A DNA stretch of 64,000 nt from Elephas maximus indicus (Eukaryota; Chordata; Mammalia; Proboscidea; Elephantidae), in NCBI RefSeq assembly GCF_024166365.1, contig NC_064821.1:54649093-54713092 (forward strand). The letters are read 5' to 3'. A program made the translations under genes and the position numbers. Each line of letters opens with the position of its first letter. Positions within the stretch are counted from its first letter, which is position 1. The notes under the pieces were generated by a model. It did no database searches. It was given only the letters and a program-made list of their open reading frames with translations, and had not been told where the DNA came from. Below, one piece after another: positions 21,989 through 33,114 of the stretch.

Positions 21989-22183
21989 CAAAACCCACCT
22001 TCTTTCTGACACTCCAGGCAGCACTAGAATATAGTTCTTTTTGACTTGGCAATGCAGTCAGATCTCATGCCCATACTTGGATGTTCTCACATCCCCTCCT
22101 TTGTGGCTGTTCTCTACTCTCCTCCGGCCAAAGAGGAAGTGAGGAGACTTTCATGGATAATAAGACTGACTACATTTGTCCTT

Positions 22184-22386
22184 AGAGTCTCTGGGTGGCA
22201 CAAACAGTTAAGCACTCGGCTACTAACCAAGAGGTTGGTGGTTTGAATTCACCTAGAGGCACATTGGAAGAAGGGCCTGGTCATCAACTTCTGAAAGGCC
22301 ACAGCCATAAAAACCACATGGAGCACAGTTCTACTCTGAAGCACATGGGGTTGCCATGAGTTGGAATCAACTCAACAACAACTGGC
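22184..22386 (+). mobile_element. AfroSINE
   Basis: GAGTCTCTGGGTGGCACAAA starts the head and CAACTCAACAACAACTGGC closes it. It lies 268 bases before the last KAZN exon. Confidence 0.87.
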
Positions 22387-22454
22387 AAATGTTTGTCCTC
22401 ACCCTTGGTACCTAACTGATACCTCCCAGTTGGGAACACAAAGCTCTCTCCTAA

Positions 22455-22568
22455 CATTAACTCACAAAGTCCTCTCATTATCCCTGAGCAGTAGAGTATT
22501 ATTAATACTAGGAGGAGCACAGAGAGGTTAAATGAGCTACTTAAGGCCACACAGCAAGTTTGTGTAGA
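22455..22568 (-). mobile_element. MIR fragment
   Basis: TAACTCACAAAGTCCTCTC and AGAGGTTAAATGAGCTACTTAAGG with CACACAGCAAG. Confidence 0.65.
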
Positions 22569-22653
22569 ATTGGGAACCCCACGTTTCCCAGATCTGAAAA
22601 CATCCCATTGTTTCTCTTTTTCCAATCTTTTGGTTTTATTCCTCTCTTCTCAG

Positions 22654-22818
22654 CTGCCCCTGGGGAAGATAGGAAGGGGCTTCAGCAGCAAAGACCCCGA
22701 TTTTCACGATGACTATGGCTCTCTTCAAAATGAAGACTGTGGAGACGATGACCTCCAAAGCAGGCCAGAGCAGTGCCGTCTGGAAGGCTACAACAGCCTG
22801 GAGGTCACTAACGTGTAA
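22654..22818 (+). CDS. KAZN: KAZN terminal coding exon, stop codon and PDZ-type C terminus
   Basis: The last exon opens in phase 0 after TCTTCTCAG (ending at 22653). It encodes 54 residues and a TAA stop at 22816-22818. The protein begins LPLGKIGRGFSSKDPDF, passes through an acidic stretch (HDDYGSLQNEDCGDDD) and ends CRLEGYNSLEVTNV. The final T-N-V fits the class I PDZ ligand rule (Ser/Thr, any, hydrophobic). Liprin-alpha also ends in a PDZ ligand, although of a different sequence. This tail distinguishes the long kazrin isoform from the shorter ones that lack SAM domains. Confidence 0.94.
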   Translation: MPLGKIGRGFSSKDPDFHDDYGSLQNEDCGDDDLQSRPEQCRLEGYNSLEVTNV

Positions 22819-25676
22819 GGGACTGATGGCTCCACCTAACCCAATGCTGGAGACCCAAAGAGGAAGGAGGCCAGACGGCTTCAGATGCCATCTCCACTGT
22901 ACATATCAACTGTGGGCAGCAGCACCTTCCTCCAAGCTAAGGATGCTCCTCACCTCCTGGGCAAAATACCAACAGATGACTGCGATTTCAGGTGGGAACA
23001 CCAAGAAGAGAGATGACACCAGCCTGCCTGTCTTGGGTGAGCCATGGACTTTCCTGCTCAATGAAAGGAGACTGGACCTGTCTTAGTGACCAGACTCTCC
23101 TTCATCCAGTATGTGCAGACTCAACCTCAGAGCAACTGTCAGCCACTGAGCAGTCTACATGGTCCCCTGATCTTTGCACTGAGCTGCCAAGCTGGAAAGA
23201 GGCCCACAGCTTTCCAAAACACCCACCCAGGAAAAGCAGCAGAGTCTCCAACCAGACACTCCAGAACCCAGTCTCGACAGTGCTAGGAGCAAGCAGAGTG
23301 AAGGCTGACCAGTCAACAGGGCTATTCTTCCAGCAACAAGTATTGCTCTTGCTGAGATATCAGGCTGAAGGGGGTCTCTGTCTCCTCATGACTGAGAACT
23401 TGGTCTCCGACTTGGATCACTGAATCTTTCTCAGGAGGATGCAGAATGGGGCTGGTCATTCCTTTCCACTCAAAAAGTCCTATATCACATGGCAGGACAT
23501 GTTGAAGAGCTGTTTGACCCTCTGGGCTACAGGAGTGGCTACACTGGGTGGGAACAGGTGAGAGGTCCTTGCAAGGATGGGGCTTAACATCAACATTCCC
23601 AGGAAGTATAGATAGTTAGTCATTGAGACGAAGGATATCGTGATGACCCTCAAGGACTGGAGTTGACTGAGTTCGGTTAGTGTCAATCCCACCAAGCATG
23701 GCAATTAGTTTGGGATTTGTGGTGGGGAAATGTGTGCCATCGTGGAACAAATGAACCCATGTTGTGATGTCTCCATCACCCGAAACATAGGTTGTGCTTA
23801 TCAATACCTTCACTGAGGCACAAATCCCACAAAGCAGCCATTAAGGTGGTGGTGGAGAGAACCCCAGGTTCTTTTCTTGACTCCATCACTGTTTTGCTGT
23901 GCAGCTTCTCCCCAGTGGCTTCACCTCTCTGTGCCTCAATGTGTTCATCTATAATACTTCTGATTCCCTCTTTTCCTGTCAAGGATATTGGGATGATTAA
24001 CACTTGCTAATGTCTGTAACACACATCGTAACCTCAGGAGACAGGTGGGAAGTTGTAGGGTGGGAATGAAGTATATCTAATTTCTCATTTCCAAACACAG
24101 AACTAATGTTGAACTAGTTCTCTCCATTGGTTGAAGCAATGTGCAAAAGGAGGACAAGCAGTGTTTAATTTCAGACTCTCCAAGAGCCCCCAACTGCTGT
24201 CAACAACAACAACAAAAAGGACTCGCATGTGTAGAAGCCTAGAAAACCAATTGACTGGGGTTTTCAAGCTTGACTTCGTTGACCAGATGACTTTGCTGAG
24301 TGATGATTAGGGAAGGACACAGTGTGTTGGGATTCTACCTGCGCATCAGTCATCAAACCAAACCTTGTCTTGAACCAAAATGCTCTGCTTCTGCTGAAGC
24401 CATTTGCACCAGGAGTCAATGAGAGGTTTGGATTTCCAAGGTTCGCAGCAGGTCTTAGCCTCCAAGAACGGTCAAAGCACCTGTTCTTCAACCCAACAAA
24501 TTGTTGTCCTTCATGGGAAATGCATAAGCCAAGTTCAAATTCACAAACTTGAGAATTAGCCCTCCCTAATGCTGAAGACCACAGTTTTTGCCCTAACCTT
24601 AGCATAAGCACAGCCATTCTTACTACTGAAGCCAAACGCCCAGTTGGTGGGCAGGTGTTCGTCTCCTTTTTTGACTAAATGTTGGGCCTCCACGGGACCC
24701 ATTTCTGATTCCAGGCCCTGAGAGCCAGTCTCTGGCATGTGGCCGAGCTTTGTTTAGGTTTCAACCCAGTGTCTTGATGCCCCTACGCCACACACAGAGG
24801 ATCCTGAAGTTCCAGTGCCCACAGCTCAGAGACAAGAGGTGAAGGCTCCCTCTCATCTGATTCCACAGGTCACTCCTGAGCCAGTGTCTAGGCTGAGTAA
24901 TGAGGGACTCCAGAGTTTGCCTTCTGGGGGGCAGCAAAGGCAGGTGCCCAGGCAGACAGTGATTCCTGCAGGGTGAGCACGGTTGGCAGAGGGGGCCTGA
25001 ATGCAGATCTGATTATGTGAAAGCAGCTTTCACCCAAGTTGTCAAAATGAAGCTTGTATTATAGCCAGACCCAGTCCCTTTGTGGAGGAGATAGGCAAGT
25101 GGACAATTGAGGTGTCACTGGCAGAGATGGTATTGTCCCCAAAATTCACAGCAATAGACCAGAAGGCCTGGGGCAACGTGGGCAACCTCGAATGCATCTT
25201 CTGGTCCAAATTATGCTATAACAGCACTTGCTTTCATACCGGACGCTTCCATACCCCTGGCAGCCAGGCAAGCGTTTGGAGCTGGTTTTTCAACAGGAGG
25301 ATGGGTTGACTGATAAACAAACAGCCCCTCCTGGAGTCCAGTCAGGTGAGCTTTGTGTTCTGGAATAACCCTAATGTCAACTCTGCTTCAAGGATGGGCG
25401 AGGAGAGCAGGCAAGAGGAAGACTTGGCATAGAGATCCCGGTGGCCAATTGGCAAAGCCAGGCGGAAGGGCCACCTACAGGACCCTGACCTATCACGTCC
25501 TGTCCAAGTGGCCCAAGTTGTGGTCCTGGTCCTCAAAGGGTGACATGGCACTGGGCTTGGGGACGATACAAATGTGCTTCTTTGCAAGGTATTGCCACGT
25601 GTGCCCATGGGTGATGTTCCCTTAAAAAGGGGAGTTGGTGCCAGGGGCTGGGGAGAATCAGGGTAGGGACCAAAGA

Positions 25677-25879
25677 GCCAGTTGTCGTCAAGTTAAGTCA
25701 ACTCTAACTCATGGCGACCCCATGTGTGTCAGAGTAGCACTGTGCTCCATAGGGTTTTCAATGGCTGGTTTTTCAGAAGTAGATTGCCAGGCCTTTCTTC
25801 TGAAGGACTCTGGGTGGACTTGAACCTCCATCCTTCCAGCTAGCAGCCAAGCATACTAACCATTTGCACCACCCAGGGG
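25677..25879 (-). mobile_element. AfroSINE in the KAZN 3' UTR
   Basis: A complete minus-strand copy: reversed tail CAGTTGTCGTCAAGTTAAGT, reversed 5' end TTGCACCACCCAGGGG. It is transcribed antisense as part of the UTR. Confidence 0.88.
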
Positions 25880-26529
25880 CAGACATCCCATATTTCTCCC
25901 AGAAGCCCTGGGCCAAAGCCAACGGAAGACAGCTGCTGAGCAGACTCTCAGCTTCTAAAAGGCCCCTTTGTTCTTGGCTGAGCTGGGCCTTTCTCCCAGA
26001 AATATGTCTGTCTGTCAGCATTGCTGTTATCAGATCCCAGGCTGCAAGAAGCAGGGAGAAGCACAAGAAGACCTGGACCGCCTGAGGAAGGGGAGGGAGC
26101 CTCTCACGAGGCCCAGCCAGCTGGAGGGGCCTCTGCACAGTGACCCAAAATCTCAGGGCCACTGACTGGGCCTGGGTCTTGGCAGAATAGGGAGATTTGG
26201 CAGAATGTAGGGAGCACCAGAACCCTCCACTGTCCCTTCAGCCTAGTCCTCCCTCTTCCCGTTAAAACCCTATGTTCTGTGTGCTGTGACTTCTCCTCTC
26301 CTGCGGAGGCTCCCCAGGCTCCTGGGTTTGGGGTGGTGGGAAAAGAAGCCCCATGGGAAACGGTAACTTCTGAACCTACCAGTGTTTGGTGGGTGCCCTA
26401 ACGCACAAGGGGAGTTTGTGGCTGGAAAGGAAAAGGAGTTGTCTGTGAACGAAGATGATGCTCTCGACCTTTAGCTGCTGGTCCTGGACCCGAGATAGCT
26501 TCCCAAGGGTGGAATTGTAACACTGTAAC

Positions 26530-26535
26530 AATAAA
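26530..26535 (+). terminator. KAZN: Poly(A) signal AATAAA of KAZN
   Basis: The hexamer AATAAA is followed by TACTACTGTACAGCACTTTG and then a GT/T-rich downstream element (GTTGATGGGTGGCCTTTTTCTG). Cleavage is expected near 26550-26557. A MIR fossil starts directly afterwards, consistent with the end of constrained sequence. Confidence 0.85.
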
Positions 26536-26564
26536 TACTACTGTACAGCACTTTGTTGATGGGT

Positions 26565-26722
26565 GGCCTTTTTCTGTACATTTTCTCCTTTAATTTTCCC
26601 AACGGCCTCTATGAGAGGGAGATTATTAACCCATTTCATAGATGGAGAAACGGAGATTGGAAAGGCTGAGGGGCTCGCTCAGTGCCATAAAGCTAAGAAG
26701 TCACAAAGTAGGGACTCGAACC
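26565..26722 (-). mobile_element. MIR
   Basis: Starts just after the KAZN cleavage region. CATAGATGGAGAAACGGAGA and GTAGGGACTCGAACCCAGTC are reversed MIR words. Confidence 0.75.
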
Positions 26723-27072
26723 CAGTCGATCTGCCTCCAAATCCCAGGCTCGCCCCTCCCCACACCACACTCTCACCCCCAGCCCTGGCAGAGTAGGTCA
26801 TCTTCCCCCCACCCCTGTCTCCTGCACCCACCAGCATAGGGCTTACCTTACCAGGTGGCATCACTCAAATGGCATTCAGGTGATCTCCATCCTGCTGGGA
26901 CATCTGGGGCTGCTCTCCCCATTTGGGTGCTGCCTCCTGTCCCGAAACCCCTCTGTCAGGAGGGGAACACCTGACTAGTTACCCTTCCCTTAGCATCATA
27001 TGCTTCACTGTGCCACGCCCCCCACCCCGCACCCCCTGGTCAGAATAGATCTTCCTGGCGGAATCACAGCAG
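26723..27072. other. Unique intergenic sequence
   Basis: GC-rich DNA without a recognised feature. Confidence 0.4.
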
Positions 27073-27256
27073 TCCTAGCATAGTGCTTCTCAAGCTTTAA
27101 CCTGCACACGAATCACCTGGGGGCGGGGTATGTTCAGAACGCAGATGCTGATTCAGAAGGACTGCAGGTGGGGTGGGGCTGAGATTCAGCATGTTTAACA
27201 AGCTCCCAGGTGATACTGTTACTCCACAGACCTCACGCTGAGTACCAAGGTCAGGG
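27073..27256 (+). mobile_element. MER5A
   Basis: AGTGCTTCTCAAGCTTTAAC, ACGAATCACCTGGGG and AACAAGCTCCCAGGTGATAC in MER5A order. Confidence 0.82.
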
Positions 27257-28177
27257 CAGACAGTTGGGCCTTCCTAGCAAAGCCCTAGTACATGAGGTAA
27301 GACCTGGCCTGTGGGCACCACCAAGTGACCCGGTGGTCCTGGCAGAACCCCACACCTCCTGGGGCAGGAACTGAACCTAACTCCCTGGCGCATGGCTAAT
27401 GTCAGGTAGGGAGTAAGAACTCAGGTGTGCACTGAACAGTGAGGATTCAAAAGGAGCTAGAAGACACCCCCAGACAGGCCCAGGGGCAGCCAATCTCTGC
27501 AAACTAACTGGTCATGAATACTGTGCTTATTAACTCTACTCCTGGGTGCCAGGCCCTGTTCTCAGTGCTGGGGACACAGTAGTAGGACCTGTAATATAGC
27601 AAGGGGAGACGACAAACACAGAGATGTGATAGGGACTGGGAGAGGGGGGCGGAGGTCCACGAGGACTTTTGAGCTAAGACATAAATTCTGAGAAGTAGCT
27701 AGCCCTGCATACATCTAGGGGAAGAACATTCCAGGCAACCAGACCCTGAGCTAGATGCTGAAGATTACAATGGTGAACAAAGTCCCAGCGTGAGTCCCAC
27801 ACTCCCAAGCAATACAAGTGTGCAACTGTGACGTGTCTTGAGAGCAGAAGTGGCTGGTAACCAGAGAGTTCATCGTTTGGGGATTTAAAGTGTCAAGAGG
27901 AGGTGAGGCCTGGGCAGAGAGCAGTTCCACAGGTGAAGAGGAAAGGGAAGCACATTGCAAACAGCTGGGACAGCATGTGCAAAGGCCCTGTGGTAGGAGG
28001 AGCAGAAAGAGCAAGTGGGGCTGAAATGAGGCTCATGGGGCTGGAGTGCAGGAGATAAGGGGTTCATCCCCTGAGGCTCCTAAAACAGGCATAGACAGAG
28101 GAAGCCCTGCTGGGCCTCTGCCCGTACCTGGAGCACCTGGCCTGGCTCTTGCCCATCTGTGAAATCCCTGACGCAAT
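27257..28177. other. Mostly unique intergenic sequence
   Basis: Weak old LINE (L2-like) wording appears around 27540-27660 and 27720-27800 (GGCCCTGTTCTCAGTGCTGG; GATTACAATGGTGAACAAAG). No gene seen. Confidence 0.4.
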
Positions 28178-28385
28178 TGTTGTTGTTAGTTTCTGTGGAG
28201 TTGTTTCAAACTCATAGCAACCCCATGTGTTACTGAGTAGACCTGCTCCATAGGGTTTTCAAGGCTGTGGCCTTTCAGAAGCAGATCACCAGGCCTATCT
28301 TTCAATGTACCTATGGGTGGGTTCAAACCACCAACCTTTCAGCTAGTTAGCTGAGTGTGTAACTATTTGCACCACCCGGGCATTC
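28178..28385 (-). mobile_element. AfroSINE, long form
   Basis: Reversed tail TTGTTGTTAGTTTCTGTGGA and reversed 5' end GCACCACCCGGGCATTCC. Confidence 0.87.
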
Positions 28386-28552
28386 CCTTATGCAATTAGC
28401 GCTTCCTACATGGCACAACTGGACACGAAGCCCCCACAAACAGGTTCCCCTTCCCCTTCGCTCTGACTCACAGGTAAACTGAATTCCGAGAGCCAGGGGC
28501 TGATGAACCTGGCTCCTGAGCTCACCAGGGCATAGCCAATTTGAGGCCAGCT

Positions 28553-28717
28553 AAGGTGGTGCAGTGGTTAAAAGCATGGTTGCTAACCAAAAGGTTGTGA
28601 GTTCAAATCCACCAGCTGCTCCTTGGGAACACTATGGAGCAGTTCTATCCTGTCCTGCATGGTTGCTACGAGTTAGAATCAATTTGACAGCAATGGGTTT
28701 GGATTTTTTTTTTTTAA
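28553..28717 (+). mobile_element. AfroSINE, short form
   Basis: AGGTGGTGCAGTGGTTAAAAG to GGGTTTGGATTTTTTTTTTT. The segment between CTGCTCCTTGG and GCAGTTCTA lacks about 44 bases found in long copies. Confidence 0.9.
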
Positions 28718-28727
28718 GGCATCAGGA

Positions 28728-28956
28728 AGGAGCCCTGGTGGTGCAGTGACTAAGCACTCAGCTGCTAACTGAACGGTCAGCAGTTTGAATCTACTAGGAG
28801 CGCTCTGCAGGAGAAAGATGTGGCATTCTGCTTCCATAAAGATTTCAACCTTGGAAACCCTATGGGGCAGTTCTACTCTGTCCTGTAGGGTCACTGTAAG
28901 TCTGTCTATGAGTCAAAATTGACTCGAGGGCAGTGGGTTTGATTTTTGGTTTGGTT
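28728..28956 (+). mobile_element. AfroSINE, long form
   Basis: AAGGAGCCCTGGTGGTGCAG to GGGTTTGATTTTTGGTTTGG. It lies 10 bases after the preceding SINE in the same orientation. Confidence 0.9.
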
Positions 28957-29322
28957 AAGGTGTCAGGCACCTCTTCCATGACAGCACATATAAACCTGAA
29001 ATGTCTCTTAAGCCATCAAGCTGGTGCAAGACGTGTGGCTGGTTTTCAAGAATGGAGAACAAATCTCAAAGGAAGCTTCATCAAACTGGTGTGAAACTAC
29101 CAGTGCCTCCAGCTTCATTTGCTTGGAGCAGGGCTTCTTCCTATGTTCCCTAAGGCCCAGGCAGCCCCTGGCATTTAGGGGAGGCATCAAAGGAAGGCCC
29201 CACTCCCATGGAGGGGATGGATCCCAAGACAGGGCCAAGGTGAGGGGCTGGGTCTTTCTGAGAGTCCCCCAGTGGTGGGGGAGGAATCTCATAATGCTTA
29301 GCAGATTAGGTTTTTGTTTTAC

Positions 29323-29438
29323 AGCCCTGGTGGTGTAGTGGTTAAGAGCTTGGCTGCTAACCAAATGGTTGGCAATCGAATCCACCACCTACTCCTTGGA
29401 AACCCTCTGGGGCAGTTCTACTCTGTCCTATAGGGCTG
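29323..29438 (+). mobile_element. AfroSINE, short form, 3'-truncated
   Basis: AGCCCTGGTGGTGTAGTGG to CTCTGTCCTATAGGGC, then unrelated sequence. Confidence 0.85.
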
Positions 29439-29529
29439 TTTATATGTTTGTTCTAGCCACTTACTAAGTGCTAAGCACGTGCACAGGTTATCTTAATCTT
29501 CAAACCATGCGCAGGGCGTGTACTAACTC

Positions 29530-30165
29530 CATTTTGTTGTTGTCGCAAAAATATAAATAACATAACATTTGCCAATTCAACATTTTTCACTTGTCTAATT
29601 CAAAGACAGGAGCCCTGGTGGCACAACTGTTAAGCATCAACTGCTAAGGAAAAGGTCGATGGTTCGAACCCCAGCATCGGCTCTGTGGGAGGAAGCCCTG
29701 CACCTGTAAAGATGACAGCCAAGAAAACCATATGGGACAGTTCTACTCTGTCACATGGGTGGGTTGACATGAGTCAGATCAACTCAAAGACACCCAACAA
29801 CAACAATTCAATGAAACCAATGGCATCGATCACGTTGTACAACCATCACCAACATCCATGGCGGTATTTTCCATCCCCACGAACTGAAACTCAACACTAA
29901 AAAATAAAAAAAAAACACTACTAAACAAAAATTCTCCTCTTTCCCCTTCCCTCCCACCCGTGGTAACCACTACTAAACTCTGATCTCTATAAATTTGCCA
30001 ATTCTAACTGTTGCATGCTAGTGAGATCATACCATGTCTGTCTTTTTGTGATTGCCTTATTTTGCAAAGCATAATGTCTTCAAGGTTCATCCATGCTGTG
30101 GCATGTGTCAGGACTTTATTTCTCTCTATGGCAGAGTAAGATTCCATGGTACGCATGCACCACGT
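29530..30165 (-). mobile_element. Old LINE-1 3' region split by a SINE
   Basis: Antisense L1 3' UTR words: TTGCCAATTCAACATTTTTC, GTACAACCATCACCAACATC, TTCCATCCCCACGAACTG and CATGGTACGCATGCACCA. Confidence 0.78.
29608..29807 (+). mobile_element. AfroSINE inside LINE-1
   Basis: CAGGAGCCCTGGTGGCACAA to CACCCAACAACAACAA. CAATTCAA and AATTCAAAG flank it, compatible with a short target duplication. Confidence 0.88.
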
Positions 30166-30169
30166 TGTT

Positions 30170-30243
30170 TCCTGCATTTCACAGAGGAGAAAGGAGGCCC
30201 AGCTTTCACAGCTAGTAAGTGGCAGAGCTGGCAATTGAATCCT
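30170..30243 (-). mobile_element. MIR fragment
   Basis: TTTCACAGAGGAGAAAGGAGG and CAGCTAGTAAGTGGCAGAGC. Confidence 0.65.
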
Positions 30244-30546
30244 TAGCCCCATCCTGCCCAAGCCTACCAGCTCCAGCTGTGCCCCAGATGTGGACCCACA
30301 CTCTAGGAGGGGATCCCCAGCATAGCGCAGATGAATTCATTTATCTGAATATTTGAATCACCCCCTTTGAGTAGCCAACCTCTCGATCTGGACCACTATG
30401 GATCTGTATTGAACTGCCAGAGAATATAACCTGGGCCTCCCTGAGACATTCTGCATCCTCAGCTTTGCATTACGGTTATTTCTGAGTGAGCTTCACAGCC
30501 CCAGCTGATGCCCATGGGGACCGAGATGGCTGTGTACTCAGCCACC

Positions 30547-30738
30547 ACCAGTTGCCATCACGTAGACTCTGACTCATTTGGGTCAGGGTAAACTGCACTC
30601 CATAGGGTTTTTAATGGCTTTGACCTTTCGGCAGTAGATTGTCAGGCCTTTCTTCCTGGATGCCTCTGGGGGCGCTTGAACCCCCAGTGTTTTGGTTAGC
30701 AGCCAAGAATGTTAACTGTTCGAACTATCCAGGGACTC
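30547..30738 (-). mobile_element. AfroSINE
   Basis: Reversed tail CCAGTTGCCATCACGTAGAC to reversed start GAACTATCCAGGGACTC. Confidence 0.87.
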
Positions 30739-30867
30739 TGCTCATGTACTATACCCCTCAGTATGGTGCTTGGCACTTAGTAGGTGCTCTCTTGTTTGTT
30801 AAGCAAATACCAGAATAAATCAATAAAAATCCATAAAATGCCAACTGCCAGTGAAAGACAGTATCCT

Positions 30868-31065
30868 TCAGGGCTGCCCAATACAGTAGCCACATGTGGC
30901 TATTTAAATTAAATAATTTTTTTTTAAATTAACAATTCAGTTCCTCAGTTGCACTAACCACATTTTAAGTGCTCAGTAGCTATATGTGGCTAGTGACTAC
31001 CATATTGGATGGCACAAATATAAAATATGTTTGTCAATCAGAAAGTTCTATTGGACAGCATTACT
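30868..31065. mobile_element. hAT-type DNA transposon fossil
   Basis: CAGGGCTGCCCAATACAGTA and the inverse-like end CTATTGGACAGCATT bound it. Repeated CCACATGTGGCTA words inside are typical of a mammal-wide non-autonomous hAT element. Confidence 0.7.
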
Positions 31066-31271
31066 ATATAGTATCCAGAAGGGATTTAATTTACTATAGA
31101 AACCTACCTTCAAGAAGCTTACAATTTGGCTGAGAAAAAAAAGGAATAATAAATCAAGGCTTTAGAAAGACACAACTAGAGGAAAAAAGACTCTAGGTCA
31201 ACTGGGATTTCTGTGTCAGCCAGTGACAAATGACAGAAGGCCAAGCGAAAAACTGGTTTAAAAATAAAAAA

Positions 31272-31373
31272 GTGCTCACTTCAGCAGCCCATATACTGAA
31301 ATCAGAAAGATACAGAGAAGATGAGTATGGCCCCTGCATAAGAATGACATGCAAAATCGTGAAGTGTTCCATT
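31272..31373 (+). pseudogene. U6 snRNA pseudogene
   Basis: Colinear with the spliceosomal U6 RNA from its first base: GTGCTCACTTCAGCAGCCCA, then AGATACAGAGAAGATGAGTA, TGGCCCCTGCATAAG, ATGACATGCAAAATCGTGAAG and the end GTGTTCCATT. More than ten substitutions, including in the ACAGAGA-proximal and Box C regions, and no upstream PSE/TATA-like promoter seen. It lacks the terminal T run and is followed by an A-rich stretch and a truncated LINE-1 in the same orientation. Confidence 0.93.
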
Positions 31374-31386
31374 AAAAAATAAATAA

Positions 31387-33112
31387 AACATGTGCACTGC
31401 ACACCCATATTCATTGCAGCATTATTCACAATAGCAAAAAGATGGACACAACCTAAGTGCCCATCAGTGCATGAGTGGATAAACAAACTGTGATACATAC
31501 ACACGATGGAATACTATGCAACGATAAAGAATAACGATGAATCTGCAAAACATCCCACGACATGGATGAATCTGGAGGACATTATGCTGAGTGAAATAAG
31601 TCTATCACAAAAGGACAAATATTATGTGAGACCCCTATTATAAATAGTCAAGAAAAGGTCTATACACAGAAAGAAATGTTTTTTGATGGTTACCAGGGGT
31701 GGGGGGGGAGGGAGGGAGAATCGCTAACTAGAGAGTAGACGTGCGTTAACTTTGGTGAAGGGAAAGGCAGTGCACAATATGGGGAAAGTCAGCACAACAT
31801 GACTAAGGCAAAGGAAGACACCGAGAGGTACAGAACAATAAAAGGCAATGACGGTAAATACTATAATGTATACAATTCTGCAACAACAGTAATAAACGAT
31901 AATTTTTGAGTGGATACATAGGTAGGTATGTATGCTGAATAGGTGTGGGAGGGCGTATGGGAGTACACTCAGGCGCCTATACAGGTTTGGCTGTGGATAT
32001 TTCTGTATACATATCTATATGTGTTGCATGTATATTCATATGTATAATAGAGTACACGGGAGGCACAGTCATGGAAACATCCTAGACATAATCAAACACC
32101 TCAAGGGACTGAGTTATTGAGCTTGAAGGCTAAGGACCATAGTTTCTCGGGTCATCTAGGTCAACTGACATAACACAGTTCATAAAGACAACGTTCTGCT
32201 TCCTACTTTGGTAAGAAGCATCTGGGGTCTTAAAAGCTTTTGAGTGGCTATCTAAGATACAACTATTGGCCACTTTCTGTCTGGAGCAAAGGAGCGTGAA
32301 GAAAACCAAAGACCCAAGGAAATGATTAGTCCAGAGGACTAATGGACCACAGGAGCCACAGCCTCCCCTAGCCTGAGAAGAACTAGATGGTACTCGGCTA
32401 CCACTACTGACCACTCTGACCAGGATCATAATAGAAGGTTCCAGTTACAGTGGGAAAAAAATGTAGACAAAAATTTAAATTCAGAAAAAAGACCAGATTT
32501 ACTGGTCCATGAGAGACTGGAGGAACCCCTGAGACTATGGCCTTCAGATACCCTTCTAACTTGGAACTGAAGGCATTCCTGGAGATCACCTTTCAGCCAA
32601 ATAATAGACCCCAAAACAAACCAAACCCTCTGCCATCGAGTCGATTCCAACTCAAAGCGACGTCCACGCCATAGAGTTTCCAAGGCTGTAAATCTCTACG
32701 AAAGCAGACTGCCACATCTTTGTCCTGCAAAACAGCTGATGGTTTCGGACCACCAATCTTTCAGTTAGCAGTCGATGGCTTTAACGGCTGCACCATCAGG
32801 GCTCCTTAAATTATAGACAGGCCTATAAAATAAACAATTACACCCATGAGGAAAGTGCTGGTTAGAATAATTATCTACACGACACCAAAGGACGACATAT
32901 GCTCAGAAGCAAAGATGAGAAGGCAGGAAGGGGCAGGAAAACCTGGCAAGTGGAAATGGAGAACTCAGGGTGGGAGTGGGGGGAGTGCTGACACAAGGTG
33001 GGGACTGCAACCAACGGATGTCATGGAACAATTTGTGTACCAACTCTTGAGTGGGAAACTTATTTCCTCTGTAAACCTTTACCTAAAGCACAATAAAAAG
33101 AAAATAAATACA
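31387..33112 (+). mobile_element. 5'-truncated LINE-1 joined to the U6 pseudogene
   Basis: It begins at ORF2 end wording (ACACCCATATTCATTGCAGC, ATGGAATACTATGCAACG), has the G-rich 3' UTR tract at 31696-31722 and ends CTAAAGCACAATAAAAAG. It is more diverged than the two young L1s and carries a SINE at 32612-32812. Confidence 0.85.
32612..32812 (-). mobile_element. AfroSINE inside LINE-1
   Basis: ACCCTCTGCCATCGAGTCGA opens the reversed tail and TGCACCATCAGGGCTCC is the reversed 5' end. Confidence 0.88.
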
Positions 33113-33114
33113 AG

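Larger units (their letters stand above)
1..26555 (+). other. KAZN: KAZN gene, 3' portion (five last coding exons, introns, 3' UTR)
   Basis: The window opens inside an intron and contains the 3' end of the kazrin gene. Five exons with consensus splice borders join in a single frame into 259 residues (after one base completing an upstream codon). They encode two SAM domains and a tail matching the liprin-like long isoform (kazrin E) as I remember it. Kazrin binds periplakin and is linked to desmosomes, adherens junctions and the cytoskeleton of epithelial cells. The SAM-containing isoform has been associated with desmosomes and stable microtubules. Liprin-alpha and liprin-beta have similar triple SAM blocks, but the sequence HHWVAKAWLNDIGLSQY and the C terminus SLEVTNV fit kazrin better. 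The SAM1 exons and the N-terminal coiled coil are upstream of base 1. The right edge is the poly(A) signal at 26530. Confidence 0.92.
22819..26555 (+). other. KAZN: KAZN 3' UTR
   Basis: About 3.7 kb of mostly unique sequence runs from the TAA stop to a canonical poly(A) signal. No other convincing AATAAA with a downstream GT-rich element was noticed before it, and no reading frame in it resembles a protein. It carries one antisense AfroSINE (25677-25879), which must have been added within Afrotheria. The 3' boundary is estimated as about 20 bases after the hexamer. Confidence 0.8.

Noticed and set aside
31272..31373. Functional U6 snRNA gene
   Set aside because: Many substitutions, no T-run terminator and no upstream PSE/TATA-like promoter seen.
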